Positions 1 to 6,844 of a stretch of DNA of 9,584 nt are shown one piece after another (position 1 is the first letter of the stretch; each line of letters begins with the position of its first letter). Position numbers and translations under genes: made by a program. The notes beneath the pieces were generated by a model. The model made no database searches. It saw only the letters and a list, made by a program, of their open reading frames with translations, and was not told the DNA's origin. Location: positions 1 through 9,584 of the forward strand of contig JASHRE010000596.1 of NCBI GenBank assembly GCA_030037515.1, in the 5' to 3' direction. Source of the stretch: Candidatus Sulfotelmatobacter sp. GTDB taxonomy: Bacteria; Acidobacteriota; Terriglobia; Terriglobales; Acidobacteriaceae.

Positions 1-942
1 CACCAGTATTCGGGTTGGCAGGAACTGTTCGATCAGCTGAAGTCGATTCTGGCCAAGCACCGCGATATTGCGATGCAGTATTCGCCCAACAATAGTGTCT
101 TCACGATTTCGCTGGTGGATGCGGGCACTGTGGATCTGCTGCGCGGCCTGGGCAAGAACATCATCAGCTCGGCCGATCTTGTGGCGCAGTTCGAATCGAC
201 GTGGAGCGAAGATCAAATCAAGTCGCACTTCGCGGCGCGCGACGCGATCGATTCGATCGTGGCGGAGGCATTCAAGGAAATTGGCCACCGCGTGCGCAAC
301 GGGGGCACGACCGAGCACGCGATCCAGCGGTGGTATGTGGAAGCGTTTGGGCGCGAGAATCTGCTGGCAGATGATCCGCCGATCATCGCGGTCAATGCGA
401 ATGCCGGAAATCCGCACTACGAACCGAATGCGAGCCCTCCCGTGCCCATTCGCGAAGGCGACCTGGTGTTAATGGACGTCTGGGGCAAGAAGAACACTCC
501 GGGCGCGGTCTATTACGACATCACTTGGATGGGATTCGTGGGAAAAGAGCCGTCGGACCGCATGCGCGAGGTTTTTCAGATTGTGCGCGATGCGCGCGAC
601 GCGGGTGTAAAAACGGTGCTGGAGGCGGTCAACGCCGGCCAGCGCATTTCCGGATGGCAGGTGGATCGGGCGACGCGTGGGCACATTCAAAAAGCCGGTT
701 ACGGACAGTATTTCATTCACCGCACCGGACATTCGATTGGAACGGACGTTCACTCCAACGGCGCGAACATGGACGATCTGGAAATTCACGACGATCGGCA
801 GATTCTGCCGAATTCCTGCTTCTCGATCGAGCCGGGAATCTATCTGCCGGAGTTTGGCGTGCGCAGCGAGGTTAACGTCCTGGTGCGGGAGAAGTCGGCG
901 GAAGTGACCGGAAAAATTCAACGCGAGATTGTGACGATTTAG
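1..942 (+). CDS. M24 family metallopeptidase (Xaa-Pro aminopeptidase-like), 3' part
   Basis: The reading frame is open from the first base, so the true start lies upstream; 313 residues are visible. The C-terminal pita-bread catalytic domain is complete. The five expected metal ligands can be placed on the visible residues: D159 (LVLMDVW), D173 (YYDITW), H244 (HRTGHSIG), E277 (SIEPGIY) and E290 (VRSEVNV). This is the D-D-H-E-E set of the family, which binds two metal ions and removes N-terminal residues next to proline or cleaves Xaa-Pro dipeptides in the cytoplasm. The upstream residues would be the end of a creatinase-like N-terminal domain. The spacing between the first two aspartates (14 residues) is slightly longer than the usual 11. 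The stop is at 940-942, one base before the next gene, so the two are probably cotranscribed. Family assignment is firm; exact substrate is not known. Confidence 0.93.
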   Translation, partial: HQYSGWQELFDQLKSILAKHRDIAMQYSPNNSVFTISLVDAGTVDLLRGLGKNIISSADLVAQFESTWSEDQIKSHFAARDAIDSIVAEAFKEIGHRVRNGGTTEHAIQRWYVEAFGRENLLADDPPIIAVNANAGNPHYEPNASPPVPIREGDLVLMDVWGKKNTPGAVYYDITWMGFVGKEPSDRMREVFQIVRDARDAGVKTVLEAVNAGQRISGWQVDRATRGHIQKAGYGQYFIHRTGHSIGTDVHSNGANMDDLEIHDDRQILPNSCFSIEPGIYLPEFGVRSEVNVLVREKSAEVTGKIQREIVTI

Positions 943-943
943 A

Positions 944-1366
944 ATGGCGAACTCGAACTCGACGACAGAAAAAGCGAATGCAGCGCAGGCTCAGCCAGTA
1001 AGCGCGATGGCAGTGCTGGCGCCCGCGATAGGATGGTTCATTCCCGGCGCCGGGCACATGATTCAGAAACGCTGGGTTCGTGGCGCGCTGCTGTTCATCT
1101 CTATCGTAACTTTGTTCCTGCTGGGGCTGGGCATGCAAGGGCGCATCTACAAGGCGAATGGCGGAGACATTCTCGACATTTTGGGCTTTGTTGGCGATGT
1201 GGGCTCAGGCGCGCTCTACGTTTTTTCACTCGCAATGGACTGGGGCCAGAGCGCGATCGCGATTGCGGTGGCCGATTACGGCACGAAATTTATGATCGTA
1301 GCGGGATTGTTGAACTTCATCGCGGTCGCCGACGCCTATCACATTGCGATTGGGAAAAAACAATGA
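944..1366 (+). CDS. Four-helix integral membrane protein, possibly DUF6677-like
   Basis: This 140-residue protein has a polar N-terminus of about 20 residues, followed by hydrophobic segments near residues 21-40, 45-63, 77-98 (weaker) and 114-135. A PGAGH motif at residues 34-38 followed by a basic QKRW and a second helix (RGALLFIS) resembles the glycine/proline turn of TM2-like small membrane proteins. From memory it may belong to the uncharacterised family DUF6677, but I cannot verify this. The ATG lies one base after the peptidase stop with no clear Shine-Dalgarno sequence, which fits translational coupling to the upstream gene. No signal peptide or catalytic motif is visible. Function unknown. 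Confidence 0.85.
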   Translation: MANSNSTTEKANAAQAQPVSAMAVLAPAIGWFIPGAGHMIQKRWVRGALLFISIVTLFLLGLGMQGRIYKANGGDILDILGFVGDVGSGALYVFSLAMDWGQSAIAIAVADYGTKFMIVAGLLNFIAVADAYHIAIGKKQ

Positions 1367-1377
1367 AGAAGTTGTCC

Positions 1378-1398
1378 GTTCTCAGTTCCCGGTTCCCG
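1378..1398 (+). repeat. Three tandem 7-bp units (GTTCYCR)
   Basis: Three consecutive heptamers, GTTCTCA, GTTCCCG and GTTCCCG, occupy 1378-1384, 1385-1391 and 1392-1398, in the 61-base gap between two membrane-protein genes. The last two are identical. The array is too short to be sure it is not chance, but a second heptamer-based structure is found at 8730-8784. Confidence 0.55.
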
Positions 1399-1427
1399 AC
1401 TAAAACCTTTGCAGCAGGATTTCCTCA

Positions 1428-1610
1428 ATGACCATTACCCTTTCTCATTTCAGCGCCGCGGCGGTGTTCGCTTTTTTTGCCTCGATCGTCTTCGGCATCA
1501 CGCACCGCGACACCACGCGCGAAATGATCCGCTACGGTCTGTACTGCTTCGCCATGTTTCTGGGCGGGGTGATCGTCGCGGGCTGGCTCATGTGGCTGGT
1601 GCGCAGATAA
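1428..1610 (+). CDS. Small two-helix membrane protein, function unknown
   Basis: This 60-residue ORF has a good ribosome binding site, AGGA at 1416-1419, eight bases before the ATG. The product has a hydrophobic segment at about residues 7-25, a short charged loop (HRDTTREM, residues 26-33) and a second hydrophobic segment at about 34-57, ending in WLVRR. The basic C-terminal end suggests it stays in the cytoplasm. It follows the 140-residue membrane protein on the same strand at 61 bases and is probably in the same operon. I do not recognise a named family. Its coding character rests on the binding site, the coherent two-helix layout and the operon position. Confidence 0.75.
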   Translation: MTITLSHFSAAAVFAFFASIVFGITHRDTTREMIRYGLYCFAMFLGGVIVAGWLMWLVRR

Positions 1611-1667
1611 CGGACTTCTGGCCTCAACCCTCCTAGCTCACGCTTTTAACAAAACAAACCGCCGCGG

Positions 1668-1902
1668 ATGACGTTCCCACCGGGCAGAAAACCGAGAGTC
1701 GGCGACATGGTGGTTCTTCTCCTAAACGGTCTTCCATCGGAGCGCCTGCGCGCGATCAGTGAGGCTGTCGGAAAACCAATTCGGCTCGTGGAAATATGAC
1801 GAAGATGGGCGTGCGGGGCTGGGGTTCACCAACGCCGCGGATGTGATTCATTCGATCTGGGTTGAGCCGCGATACATATCTCTGCACCGGAAATTTTGCT
1901 GA
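1668..1902 (+). pseudogene. Frameshifted small protein gene (SH3-like fold suspected)
   Basis: The frame from ATG 1668 reads 43 codons with RVGDMVVLL near the start and AISEAVGKPIRL near the end, then stops at 1797-1799. In the next frame the sequence continues without a break in sense from 1795: YDEDGRAGLGFTNAADVIH, then SIWVEPRYI, to a TGA at 1900-1902. Joined, the two parts give about 77 residues resembling small soluble proteins I recall from Acidobacteriota, with a VGDVV opening, a YDEDGRAELEF middle and an HSIWVEP ending. A single extra base in the gaaat run near 1792-1795 accounts for the break. The gene ends 16 bases before the convergent acetyltransferase. Function of the family is unknown. 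A sequencing error cannot be excluded. Confidence 0.6.
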
Positions 1903-1918
1903 TGGCCGAGGGCTGTCT

Positions 1919-2911
1919 TCACCCTTCCCATACAAACGCGTCAAACACACGTTGGCTGTCAAAGTGCATGCGCTTATAGAGGGCGACAGCTTTGGCATTC
2001 GCTTCCGTGACTGTCAGCGAGAGCATCGAGAAATTTCTTCCACGCAAAGCCGCAATGGTCGTGGCCAGCAAAACCTCGCCGATACGCCGCGAACGATACT
2101 CGGGGAGCACACAAACTTGCGTAACGTGGCCAACGTCGTCGCGCACGCGCGAGCAAAGAATCAGGCCGATCAGCGTACGAGCGCGGCGATCGAGCGCAAC
2201 GAACGACGAGCCGGGATCGAATATCCCGCACCCGGGAAAGCGAACGATGTTGTTCAGAAAGCGCAAGGAGCCGCTGAGTGCGTGGTATTGGTCGTTGATT
2301 TGCGCGTCGACGTGTCCGCGGTAGGAAGCCGTGATCACCGCGGCAGAGGGCTGGTAATCCGCTTCGGTCCAGGGACGGATTTCCACTTCCGGATGAAGCG
2401 GAATTTGCTCCGCCGCGGAATTGGTGAACGGCAGCACCATAAAAAGCCGGGGATGGCGCTGGAATCCGGTCTCCAGAAACGGGCGGGACACGGCGTTGGC
2501 GTCGTGCGCGAGCAGTTGTGCTTCGACGCGATGGATGCCCGGTGACTGCTGCAGAGTTTCGATGACGTGCGTGAGAAGGCGCAGTCCAACATGGCGCGAA
2601 TCGGGCAAGCGGCCACCATTGGCGACGAAAAGATCGCCGATCACTCCCTTGCTGCCTTCGTAGACGAAGAACGAGTAGCCGAACACGCGTCCGCGATCGA
2701 CCGCGGCATAGCCCGGCAGAATCTTCGCATCCACGTAACGCAAAATCATCTCCGCCGAACCGGCGTAGTCCCAGGAGAGAAGGCGTGACCAGACGTGCAT
2801 TTCCTCATCGAGCAAGGGGCGCAGGTCAACGGCGGAAAAGTGCCTGAGATCGAGAATCTCCAAAAAGGGCTCCTGCGAGGGCGGCCGAAATTCCTCACCG
2901 ACGAAATGCAT
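1919..2911 (-). CDS. Tandem-domain GNAT N-acetyltransferase
   Basis: The product (330 residues from the chosen ATG at 2911) appears to be two GNAT folds in series. The C-terminal copy (about residues 175-330) has a good acetyl-CoA site: VTQVCVLPEYRSRRIGEVLL (263-282) matches the strand-turn-helix with the R/Q-x-x-G-x-G/A pyrophosphate loop, with a G-E where a second glycine or alanine is expected. It is followed by TEANAKAVALYKRMHF (302-317), the usual C-terminal motif. The N-terminal copy (about 15-165) has GDLFV near residue 92 and a following helix but no good acetyl-CoA loop, so it is probably structural. The frame stays open upstream to 3085, but the extra 58 residues look non-coding. 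An alternative ATG at 2944 is possible. It is flanked by two pseudogenes and has no operon partner. The acetyl acceptor is unknown. Confidence 0.85.
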   Translation of the reverse strand: MHFVGEEFRPPSQEPFLEILDLRHFSAVDLRPLLDEEMHVWSRLLSWDYAGSAEMILRYVDAKILPGYAAVDRGRVFGYSFFVYEGSKGVIGDLFVANGGRLPDSRHVGLRLLTHVIETLQQSPGIHRVEAQLLAHDANAVSRPFLETGFQRHPRLFMVLPFTNSAAEQIPLHPEVEIRPWTEADYQPSAAVITASYRGHVDAQINDQYHALSGSLRFLNNIVRFPGCGIFDPGSSFVALDRRARTLIGLILCSRVRDDVGHVTQVCVLPEYRSRRIGEVLLATTIAALRGRNFSMLSLTVTEANAKAVALYKRMHFDSQRVFDAFVWEG

Positions 2912-2960
2912 GTTCGGTGGGTCACCCCTAATTGGGAATGGCATCCGCCGCAAAAATTCG

Positions 2961-2990
2961 AGTGTAGAGGGTTTTGCGGATGGGAGGCAA
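2961..2990 (-). promoter_or_regulatory. Possible promoter of the GNAT gene
   Basis: On the minus strand TTGCCT (2990-2985) and TACACT (2966-2961) are separated by 18 bases. Each matches the sigma-70 consensus at four of six positions, and the -10 box lies about 50 bases before the chosen ATG. If real, it makes starts upstream of 2961 impossible, which agrees with the choice of 2911. Weak by sequence alone. Confidence 0.25.
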
Positions 2991-3123
2991 ACCGGGCGAA
3001 CACGGGAATGCACGGTCAGAATCGCAAGGCATACTTCCGCAAGGTCTTCTGTGATCGGTGTCACCACGCCCGTTCGCCAGCACATTAGCTCGGTCGCCGG
3101 TTTCGATTTCCTCGCATGTTGAG

Positions 3124-3560
3124 AACGGGAGCTTGCTGGTCTCGGACTCGCCGGTGCTGTACCCTACCCCGTGCGGCCTGACATCATGGTCATCAGCTCG
3201 CAAGCGGCGTACAACCGCTTGGCGCTTGAACTCAAATCGGGCGGCATGCTCCATCGTCGAAGAAGATTTGATGCGGGTCGACGACCTGAAGGGCGATCCC
3301 GAGGGTCTACGCGATTCCGGCGACGCGCTTTCCCGAACAGATGGGCACGCGCGCGGTTCTGAATCCTGTAATGGTTGGATTCTTCACTGCAGTGACAGAA
3401 CTTCTCAGTGCGAATGCCTTGCGGAAAGTCGCTTTCCGATTCAGTCCGCCGGAGTTTTCGCGATCTGAATCTCAGGGCATTCGAAAAGGGATACGAGTAC
3501 GGAGTGGAGGTTGTCCTGCCTCAGCCCGGAAATGGAAAACGCGTTTTTCCGTTAGGCTAG
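3124..3560 (+). pseudogene. Decayed 2-oxoacid:acceptor oxidoreductase gamma subunit gene
   Basis: The family makes the small subunit of thiamine-diphosphate and ferredoxin-dependent enzymes that oxidise 2-oxoglutarate, pyruvate or branched-chain 2-oxoacids to acyl-CoA. The remnant is recognised by pieces that line up in the right order but in different frames: LLVSDSPVLYPTP (from 3133), VRPDIMVISSQAAYNRLALE (from 3171), then KSGGML, IVEEDLMRVDDLKGDP (from 3253), RVYAIPATRFPEQMGTRAVL (from 3302), then VMVGFFTAVTELL, and RDLNLRAFEKGYEYGVEVV (from 3459) to a TAG at 3558-3560. That requires net frame changes near 3170, 3252, 3301 and 3458, with probable compensating indels near 3435-3448. The N-terminal part with the YGPExRGG region is not recognisable upstream of about 3124. 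No alpha or beta subunit is nearby. It cannot encode a working protein. Confidence 0.8.
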
Positions 3561-3577
3561 GATGGTGGGGAGAACCT

Positions 3578-3670
3578 ATGGGAAACCGGCGTAAGCATCA
3601 CACTGCGGAAGAGAAAGTCGCCGTCCTGAGACGGCACCTTTTGGACCAGGCGCCGGTTTCCACGCTGTAA
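3578..3670 (+). pseudogene. N-terminal stub of a transposase (IS3-type OrfA-like)
   Basis: From the ATG at 3578 the frame encodes GNRRKHHTAEEKVAVLRRH, then LLDQAPVSTL, and a TAA at 3668-3670. The TAEEKVAxLRRHLL...PVS pattern is that of the N-terminal helix-turn-helix of OrfA-type transposases, which normally continue with a DLCDEY-like segment and many more residues. Only about 30 residues remain, and neither the rest of OrfA nor a DDE catalytic ORF follows before the glycosyltransferase end. The stub starts 18 bases after the stop of the decayed oxidoreductase gene. No matching terminal repeat was found, so the element's limits cannot be set. IS3 membership is an inference from the motif. 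Confidence 0.6.
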
Positions 3671-3729
3671 CCCGATGGGGTAGCCGTCATGCGCCGCCAA
3701 TGATTCGGAAACCCGGTGCTGGTTGGGGC

Positions 3730-5343
3730 CTAGCGCCGTTCCGGAGCGACGAAATAATAATCCACGTTCTGCGGGGGGAAGTAACCGAGCAACGTCAGGC
3801 GGCGGCCGGCGGTCAGTTCATCCACATTTTTCTTCCAGGCCGGCGGGGTCACGAGCAGATGCTCGCCTGCGGGAATTTCTCCCAGTTCATAGCGTAGGAC
3901 ATTCTGATTGCGGTAGAACGCCAACCCGTATTCCAGTTCGCGTGAGGTTCCACATACTGCGATCGGCAAGGAATTCGTTTCGATGGCAGCCAGTTCCGCG
4001 GCGAACGGGCGGGCGGACATTTTCAAATCGATCGTTCGCGATCCAAAGCGCAGGATGAAAGCCACGACCAGCACCACCGGAACGAGCGTGACGAAGCGCA
4101 ACATTCGGAATCCGACGTGGCTGATCAGTGTCAGAGCAATGCCGACGCAGACCACCACCGCCACCGCCACCGCGATAAGCCGCGGCTCGCCGGACGGCGC
4201 GTGATGCCGGTCGATCAGATAGGCAATCCCGAGTGCGGGAAAAATCGGCGCGGCGGCCACGATCGCGTGAACCACGGCGATCCACTTGGGAACCGACTCC
4301 TCGCGCCCCAACCGCTGGCGCAAATACTCCGCGAGCAAAACAGCGCCGGCTGGGATGGCCGGAAGAATGTATCCAGGAAGCTTCGATTGCGAGAAAGAAA
4401 AGAAAACGGCGGGCACGATCAGCCAGCAACAGGCGAAAAGGTTCAACTGCAATTCCAGATCCAGTTTATCGGATGCGTTTTTGCGCTCCGCCCACCACTT
4501 CCGCACCGGGGCGGCAAACGCTGCGATCGCGAAGACGAGCCACGGCACAAGCGCCAGGGCGGTCACTGGCAGGTAATACCAGAACGGCTCGGAATGATGA
4601 TAGAGATTGGTCGAGAAACGCGCGAGGTTGTGTTCGACGATGAACTCGCGAAAGAACTCCGGATTGCGCACGTCGACCGCGATATACCAGGGCAGCGAGA
4701 CGGCGAGAAACAGCAAAATTCCGGGAAGCCAGAGAGTCTTCCTGATCACGCCAGGCTCGCGCACCACAACCGCGAACAAAACAATGACCGCCCCAGCCAG
4801 AAACGGCGCTACCGGCCCCTTGGCAAGAGTTCCGAGCGCAACGGACAAATAAAATAGCGCCAGATAAATTCGCTTTCCGCTCTCCCGCCATGCCCACCAC
4901 GCAAGCATGCCGATTCCGAATGCCGCTGCGAGCGGCATGTCCGTTGAAGCGGCTCGGGCGTAGCCTACGATTCCGGCGCAGGATGCCGTGATCAGAGCGG
5001 CGTCGATTTCGACTCCGCACCGAAAGCGGCGGAAAAACAGGTAGACGGCGATCACGAGCAAAGTCGCATCCATCGCGGATGGCACTCGCGCCGACGTGCC
5101 GCTGACGCCGAAAACGGAATAGGCGAGCATCGCCTGCCAGTAGTACAAGGGAGGTTTTTCGAGCCACGGACGTGCGTAAAGAACAGGTGTGATCCAGTCG
5201 CGCCGGCCGAGCATCTCGCGGGCAACTTGCGCGTAGCGCGGTTCGTCAGCGCCGATCAGGCCAAAGGCCCAGAGTCCGTAGAAAAAAAGGAAGGCGCAGA
5301 ATCCGGCGATAAGGAGGATGTCGGTGCGGGCGCGAAGATTCAT
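3730..5343 (-). CDS. ArnT-like membrane glycosyltransferase (PMT/GT83 type)
   Basis: This 537-residue polytopic membrane protein belongs to the GT-C group that moves a sugar from a polyprenyl-phosphate carrier to lipid A, protein or another outer acceptor on the periplasmic side of the inner membrane. After the first helix (about 8-30) comes GADEPRYAQVAREML (31-45), whose D33-E34 pair is the acidic catalytic site of the family, and then EKPPLYYW (62-69), also characteristic. Many further hydrophobic segments run to about residue 430, followed by a soluble C-terminal domain (about 430-537). Length agrees with ArnT (about 550). No arn genes for aminoarabinose synthesis are nearby, so the sugar and acceptor are unknown. 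It lies downstream of nrnA on the same strand, but a 130-base gap with a probable terminator suggests separate transcription. No Shine-Dalgarno sequence precedes the ATG. Confidence 0.9.
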   Translation of the reverse strand: MNLRARTDILLIAGFCAFLFFYGLWAFGLIGADEPRYAQVAREMLGRRDWITPVLYARPWLEKPPLYYWQAMLAYSVFGVSGTSARVPSAMDATLLVIAVYLFFRRFRCGVEIDAALITASCAGIVGYARAASTDMPLAAAFGIGMLAWWAWRESGKRIYLALFYLSVALGTLAKGPVAPFLAGAVIVLFAVVVREPGVIRKTLWLPGILLFLAVSLPWYIAVDVRNPEFFREFIVEHNLARFSTNLYHHSEPFWYYLPVTALALVPWLVFAIAAFAAPVRKWWAERKNASDKLDLELQLNLFACCWLIVPAVFFSFSQSKLPGYILPAIPAGAVLLAEYLRQRLGREESVPKWIAVVHAIVAAAPIFPALGIAYLIDRHHAPSGEPRLIAVAVAVVVCVGIALTLISHVGFRMLRFVTLVPVVLVVAFILRFGSRTIDLKMSARPFAAELAAIETNSLPIAVCGTSRELEYGLAFYRNQNVLRYELGEIPAGEHLLVTPPAWKKNVDELTAGRRLTLLGYFPPQNVDYYFVAPERR

Positions 5344-5354
5344 CAGAAAGGATG

Positions 5355-5360
5355 ATTATA
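5355..5360 (-). promoter_or_regulatory. Possible -10 box close to the glycosyltransferase start
   Basis: A perfect TATAAT hexamer occurs on the minus strand 11 bases before the ATG at 5343. Transcription starting about seven bases downstream would give a leader of about five bases, a nearly leaderless message. This would fit the absence of a ribosome binding site. No -35 box is visible at 16-18 bases, so it may be coincidence. Confidence 0.3.
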
Positions 5361-5436
5361 GGGGCTCTTCCGCAACAGCTTATGCGATTCTCATGTCTGG
5401 CAAGATCGGCGAGACATGGCAGTCCCCCCCCATTTC

Positions 5437-5463
5437 AAAAAATGAAGCCCGCCGAGACGGCGG
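5437..5463 (-). terminator. Probable Rho-independent terminator after nrnA
   Basis: On the minus strand a perfect six-pair GC stem, CCGCCG-TCT-CGGCGG (5463-5449), is followed six bases later by a run of six T (5442-5437). It begins 11 bases after the nrnA stop. The spacing between stem and T run is longer than ideal, so it may be inefficient. It would separate the translation cluster from the glycosyltransferase. Confidence 0.5.
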
Positions 5464-5473
5464 CGTTAGGTCG

Positions 5474-6436
5474 TTACTGCACCGACGGACCGTGGCGCAG
5501 TTGCATGATGACCTGGCGCACGGAGTGGGCGAGCGGCCCATCCACGGAGCATCCGCTGGCGCACTCGTGGCCGCCGCCGCCGAAACATTCGGCGACTCGG
5601 GCAACGTCGATCTTGCCCTTGCTGCGCAGGCTCACCCGGTAGCGGCCGTTTTCCAGTTCGCGGAAGAATGCGGCGGCTTCCACTCCGCCGATAGAGAGAA
5701 CGTAGTTTACCAATCCCTCGCAATCTTCTTCTCTGGCGTCGCAGCGCTCCATTTGTTTCTTCGTGACCCAGAAGTAGCCGATGTGGCCTTCGATGCTGAG
5801 ATTGCGCAATGCTTCGCCCAGCAGGCGCAGCTTGGCAATCGAGTGCGCAAAATAAATGCTCCGGGCGCAAAGAGCAGGATCGGCGCCGGCCAGCACCAGT
5901 TCGCGCGCCAAGGCGAACGTGTTTTCGTTCGTTCCCTGAAACATGAACGACCCGGTATCGGTCATGAGCGCGGTGTAGAGGCAGGTCGCGATTTCAGGCG
6001 AGAACTTCACATCGGCTTCGCGCGCCAGGCGAAAAACCATTTCCGCTGTGGCAACGGCGTGAGGATCGATCCAGTTGACGTGCGCGAAGGGACGCCCGCT
6101 GACGTGATGGTCGATGCTGATCAAAAATCGATCTTCCAATCCTTCCAGGCGCGTGCGATGAATGCTGTCGCACTCGAGAATGATAGCGGCCTCGTAGCCA
6201 TCTTTCACACGATCGGCTTGAACGACCTGATCGGCGAAAGGAAGCGAGCGATAGATGCGCGGTACGCCGTCATGCAATATGACGTCAGCATGCTTGCCCA
6301 TGGCGCGCAGAACCTGGCAGCAAGCCAGAGCCGATCCGACGGCATCGCCGTCAGGACGGGCGTGCGAGGTCAGCACGAAACGTTCGCGCTGTCCGATCTG
6401 CCGCAGAACATCTTCGAGCATGTCGTTATTTCGCAT
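5474..6436 (-). CDS. nrnA: DHH-family phosphoesterase NrnA (nanoRNase / pAp phosphatase)
   Basis: This 320-residue cytoplasmic enzyme degrades very short RNAs and, in many species, dephosphorylates 3'-phosphoadenosine-5'-phosphate. All DHH motifs are visible: SHARPDGDAVGS (24-35, with H25, D29 and D31), ECD (D90), IDHH (108-111) and MTDTGSF (158-164). The C-terminal DHHA1 substrate-binding domain has GGGGHECASG (286-295). Manganese binding by the D and H residues is established for the family. The ATG at 6436 overlaps the rbfA end by 11 bases. A second ATG at 6421 would leave a four-base gap, and I cannot decide between them, though neither has a strong ribosome binding site. The rbfA-nrnA order is common in many phyla and supports cotranscription. 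Confidence 0.93.
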   Translation of the reverse strand: MRNNDMLEDVLRQIGQRERFVLTSHARPDGDAVGSALACCQVLRAMGKHADVILHDGVPRIYRSLPFADQVVQADRVKDGYEAAIILECDSIHRTRLEGLEDRFLISIDHHVSGRPFAHVNWIDPHAVATAEMVFRLAREADVKFSPEIATCLYTALMTDTGSFMFQGTNENTFALARELVLAGADPALCARSIYFAHSIAKLRLLGEALRNLSIEGHIGYFWVTKKQMERCDAREEDCEGLVNYVLSIGGVEAAAFFRELENGRYRVSLRSKGKIDVARVAECFGGGGHECASGCSVDGPLAHSVRQVIMQLRHGPSVQ

Positions 6437-6809
6437 CTCGGTTGCGAGTTTTGCTTTTTCGCTTTGCCCGGTCTAACAACTCTTCCACTCTTGCGGTCGC
6501 GCGCGCGGAACGATCAAGCCGAAAAAATAATTCCGGAGCGCGTCGCAAGCGCAGCCGGTCCGCGATTTCGTGCCGGATGTAAGCTTTGGCCGCTTCCAGA
6601 CCTTCCATGCTACGTTCGGCGTCTTCGTCGTTGCCTTCCACTTCGACCAGAACCTGCGCCGAGCGCCCATCTTCGGCCAGTTGCACTCCGGTGACGTTCA
6701 CCAGACCGATGCGGGGATCGCCCAGTTCACCCTCGACGAGCGTTTCGATTTCCTCGCGCAAGGCTTCGCCTAACCGCCCGCGATGATGCTTGACCGCACG
6801 CTTCTCCAC
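6426..6809 (-). CDS. rbfA: 30S ribosome-binding factor RbfA
   Basis: RbfA is a KH-fold protein that binds 17S/16S rRNA in the 30S precursor, helps its 5' end mature and aids growth in the cold. The 127-residue product has the N-terminal helix (ALREEIETLVEGEL), the strand GLVNVTGVQLAEDG (35-48), the central VEVEGN and helix AYIRHEIADRLRLRRAPEL (76-94) with the A-P-E-L typical of the family, then a basic tail KRKSKTR. The start is a GTG at 6807-6809 preceded by AAGGTGAG a few bases upstream, a reasonable Shine-Dalgarno. The stop lies inside the nrnA 5' end (11-base overlap), which suggests translational coupling. Usually rbfA lies right after ylxP; here a phosphatase gene and a 280-base gap come between. 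Confidence 0.93.
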   Translation of the reverse strand: MEKRAVKHHRGRLGEALREEIETLVEGELGDPRIGLVNVTGVQLAEDGRSAQVLVEVEGNDEDAERSMEGLEAAKAYIRHEIADRLRLRRAPELFFRLDRSARATARVEELLDRAKRKSKTRNRDAK

Positions 6810-6844
6810 AACTCACCTTCGGTAAAAACGCATGAGAATATCAC

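Noticed and set aside
1862..2545. Plus-strand open frame of 227 codons opposite the GNAT gene
   Set aside because: The minus strand encodes a recognisable acetyltransferase domain; the plus-strand product is charged and motif-free.
2912..3085. 58-residue N-terminal extension of the GNAT protein
   Set aside because: Cysteine- and arginine-rich composition unlike the rest, no family similarity, and a candidate promoter lies inside it.
3040..3123. Continuation of the oxidoreductase pseudogene upstream
   Set aside because: The YGPExRGG region expected just before the first recognised piece could not be read in any frame, so I stopped the feature at 3124.
4117..4857. Plus-strand open frame of 246 codons opposite the glycosyltransferase
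   Set aside because: The product is rich in H, R, Q and G as expected from the complement of a membrane protein gene; no motifs.
5424..5431. Run of eight C near the glycosyltransferase start as a phase-variation tract
   Set aside because: It lies outside any coding frame and away from a credible promoter spacer, so slippage would have no clear effect.
5318..6694. Long open frame on the plus strand opposite nrnA and rbfA (458 codons)
   Set aside because: It is antisense to two clearly recognised genes, lacks a ribosome binding site and any family motif, and is explained by high GC at third codon positions.
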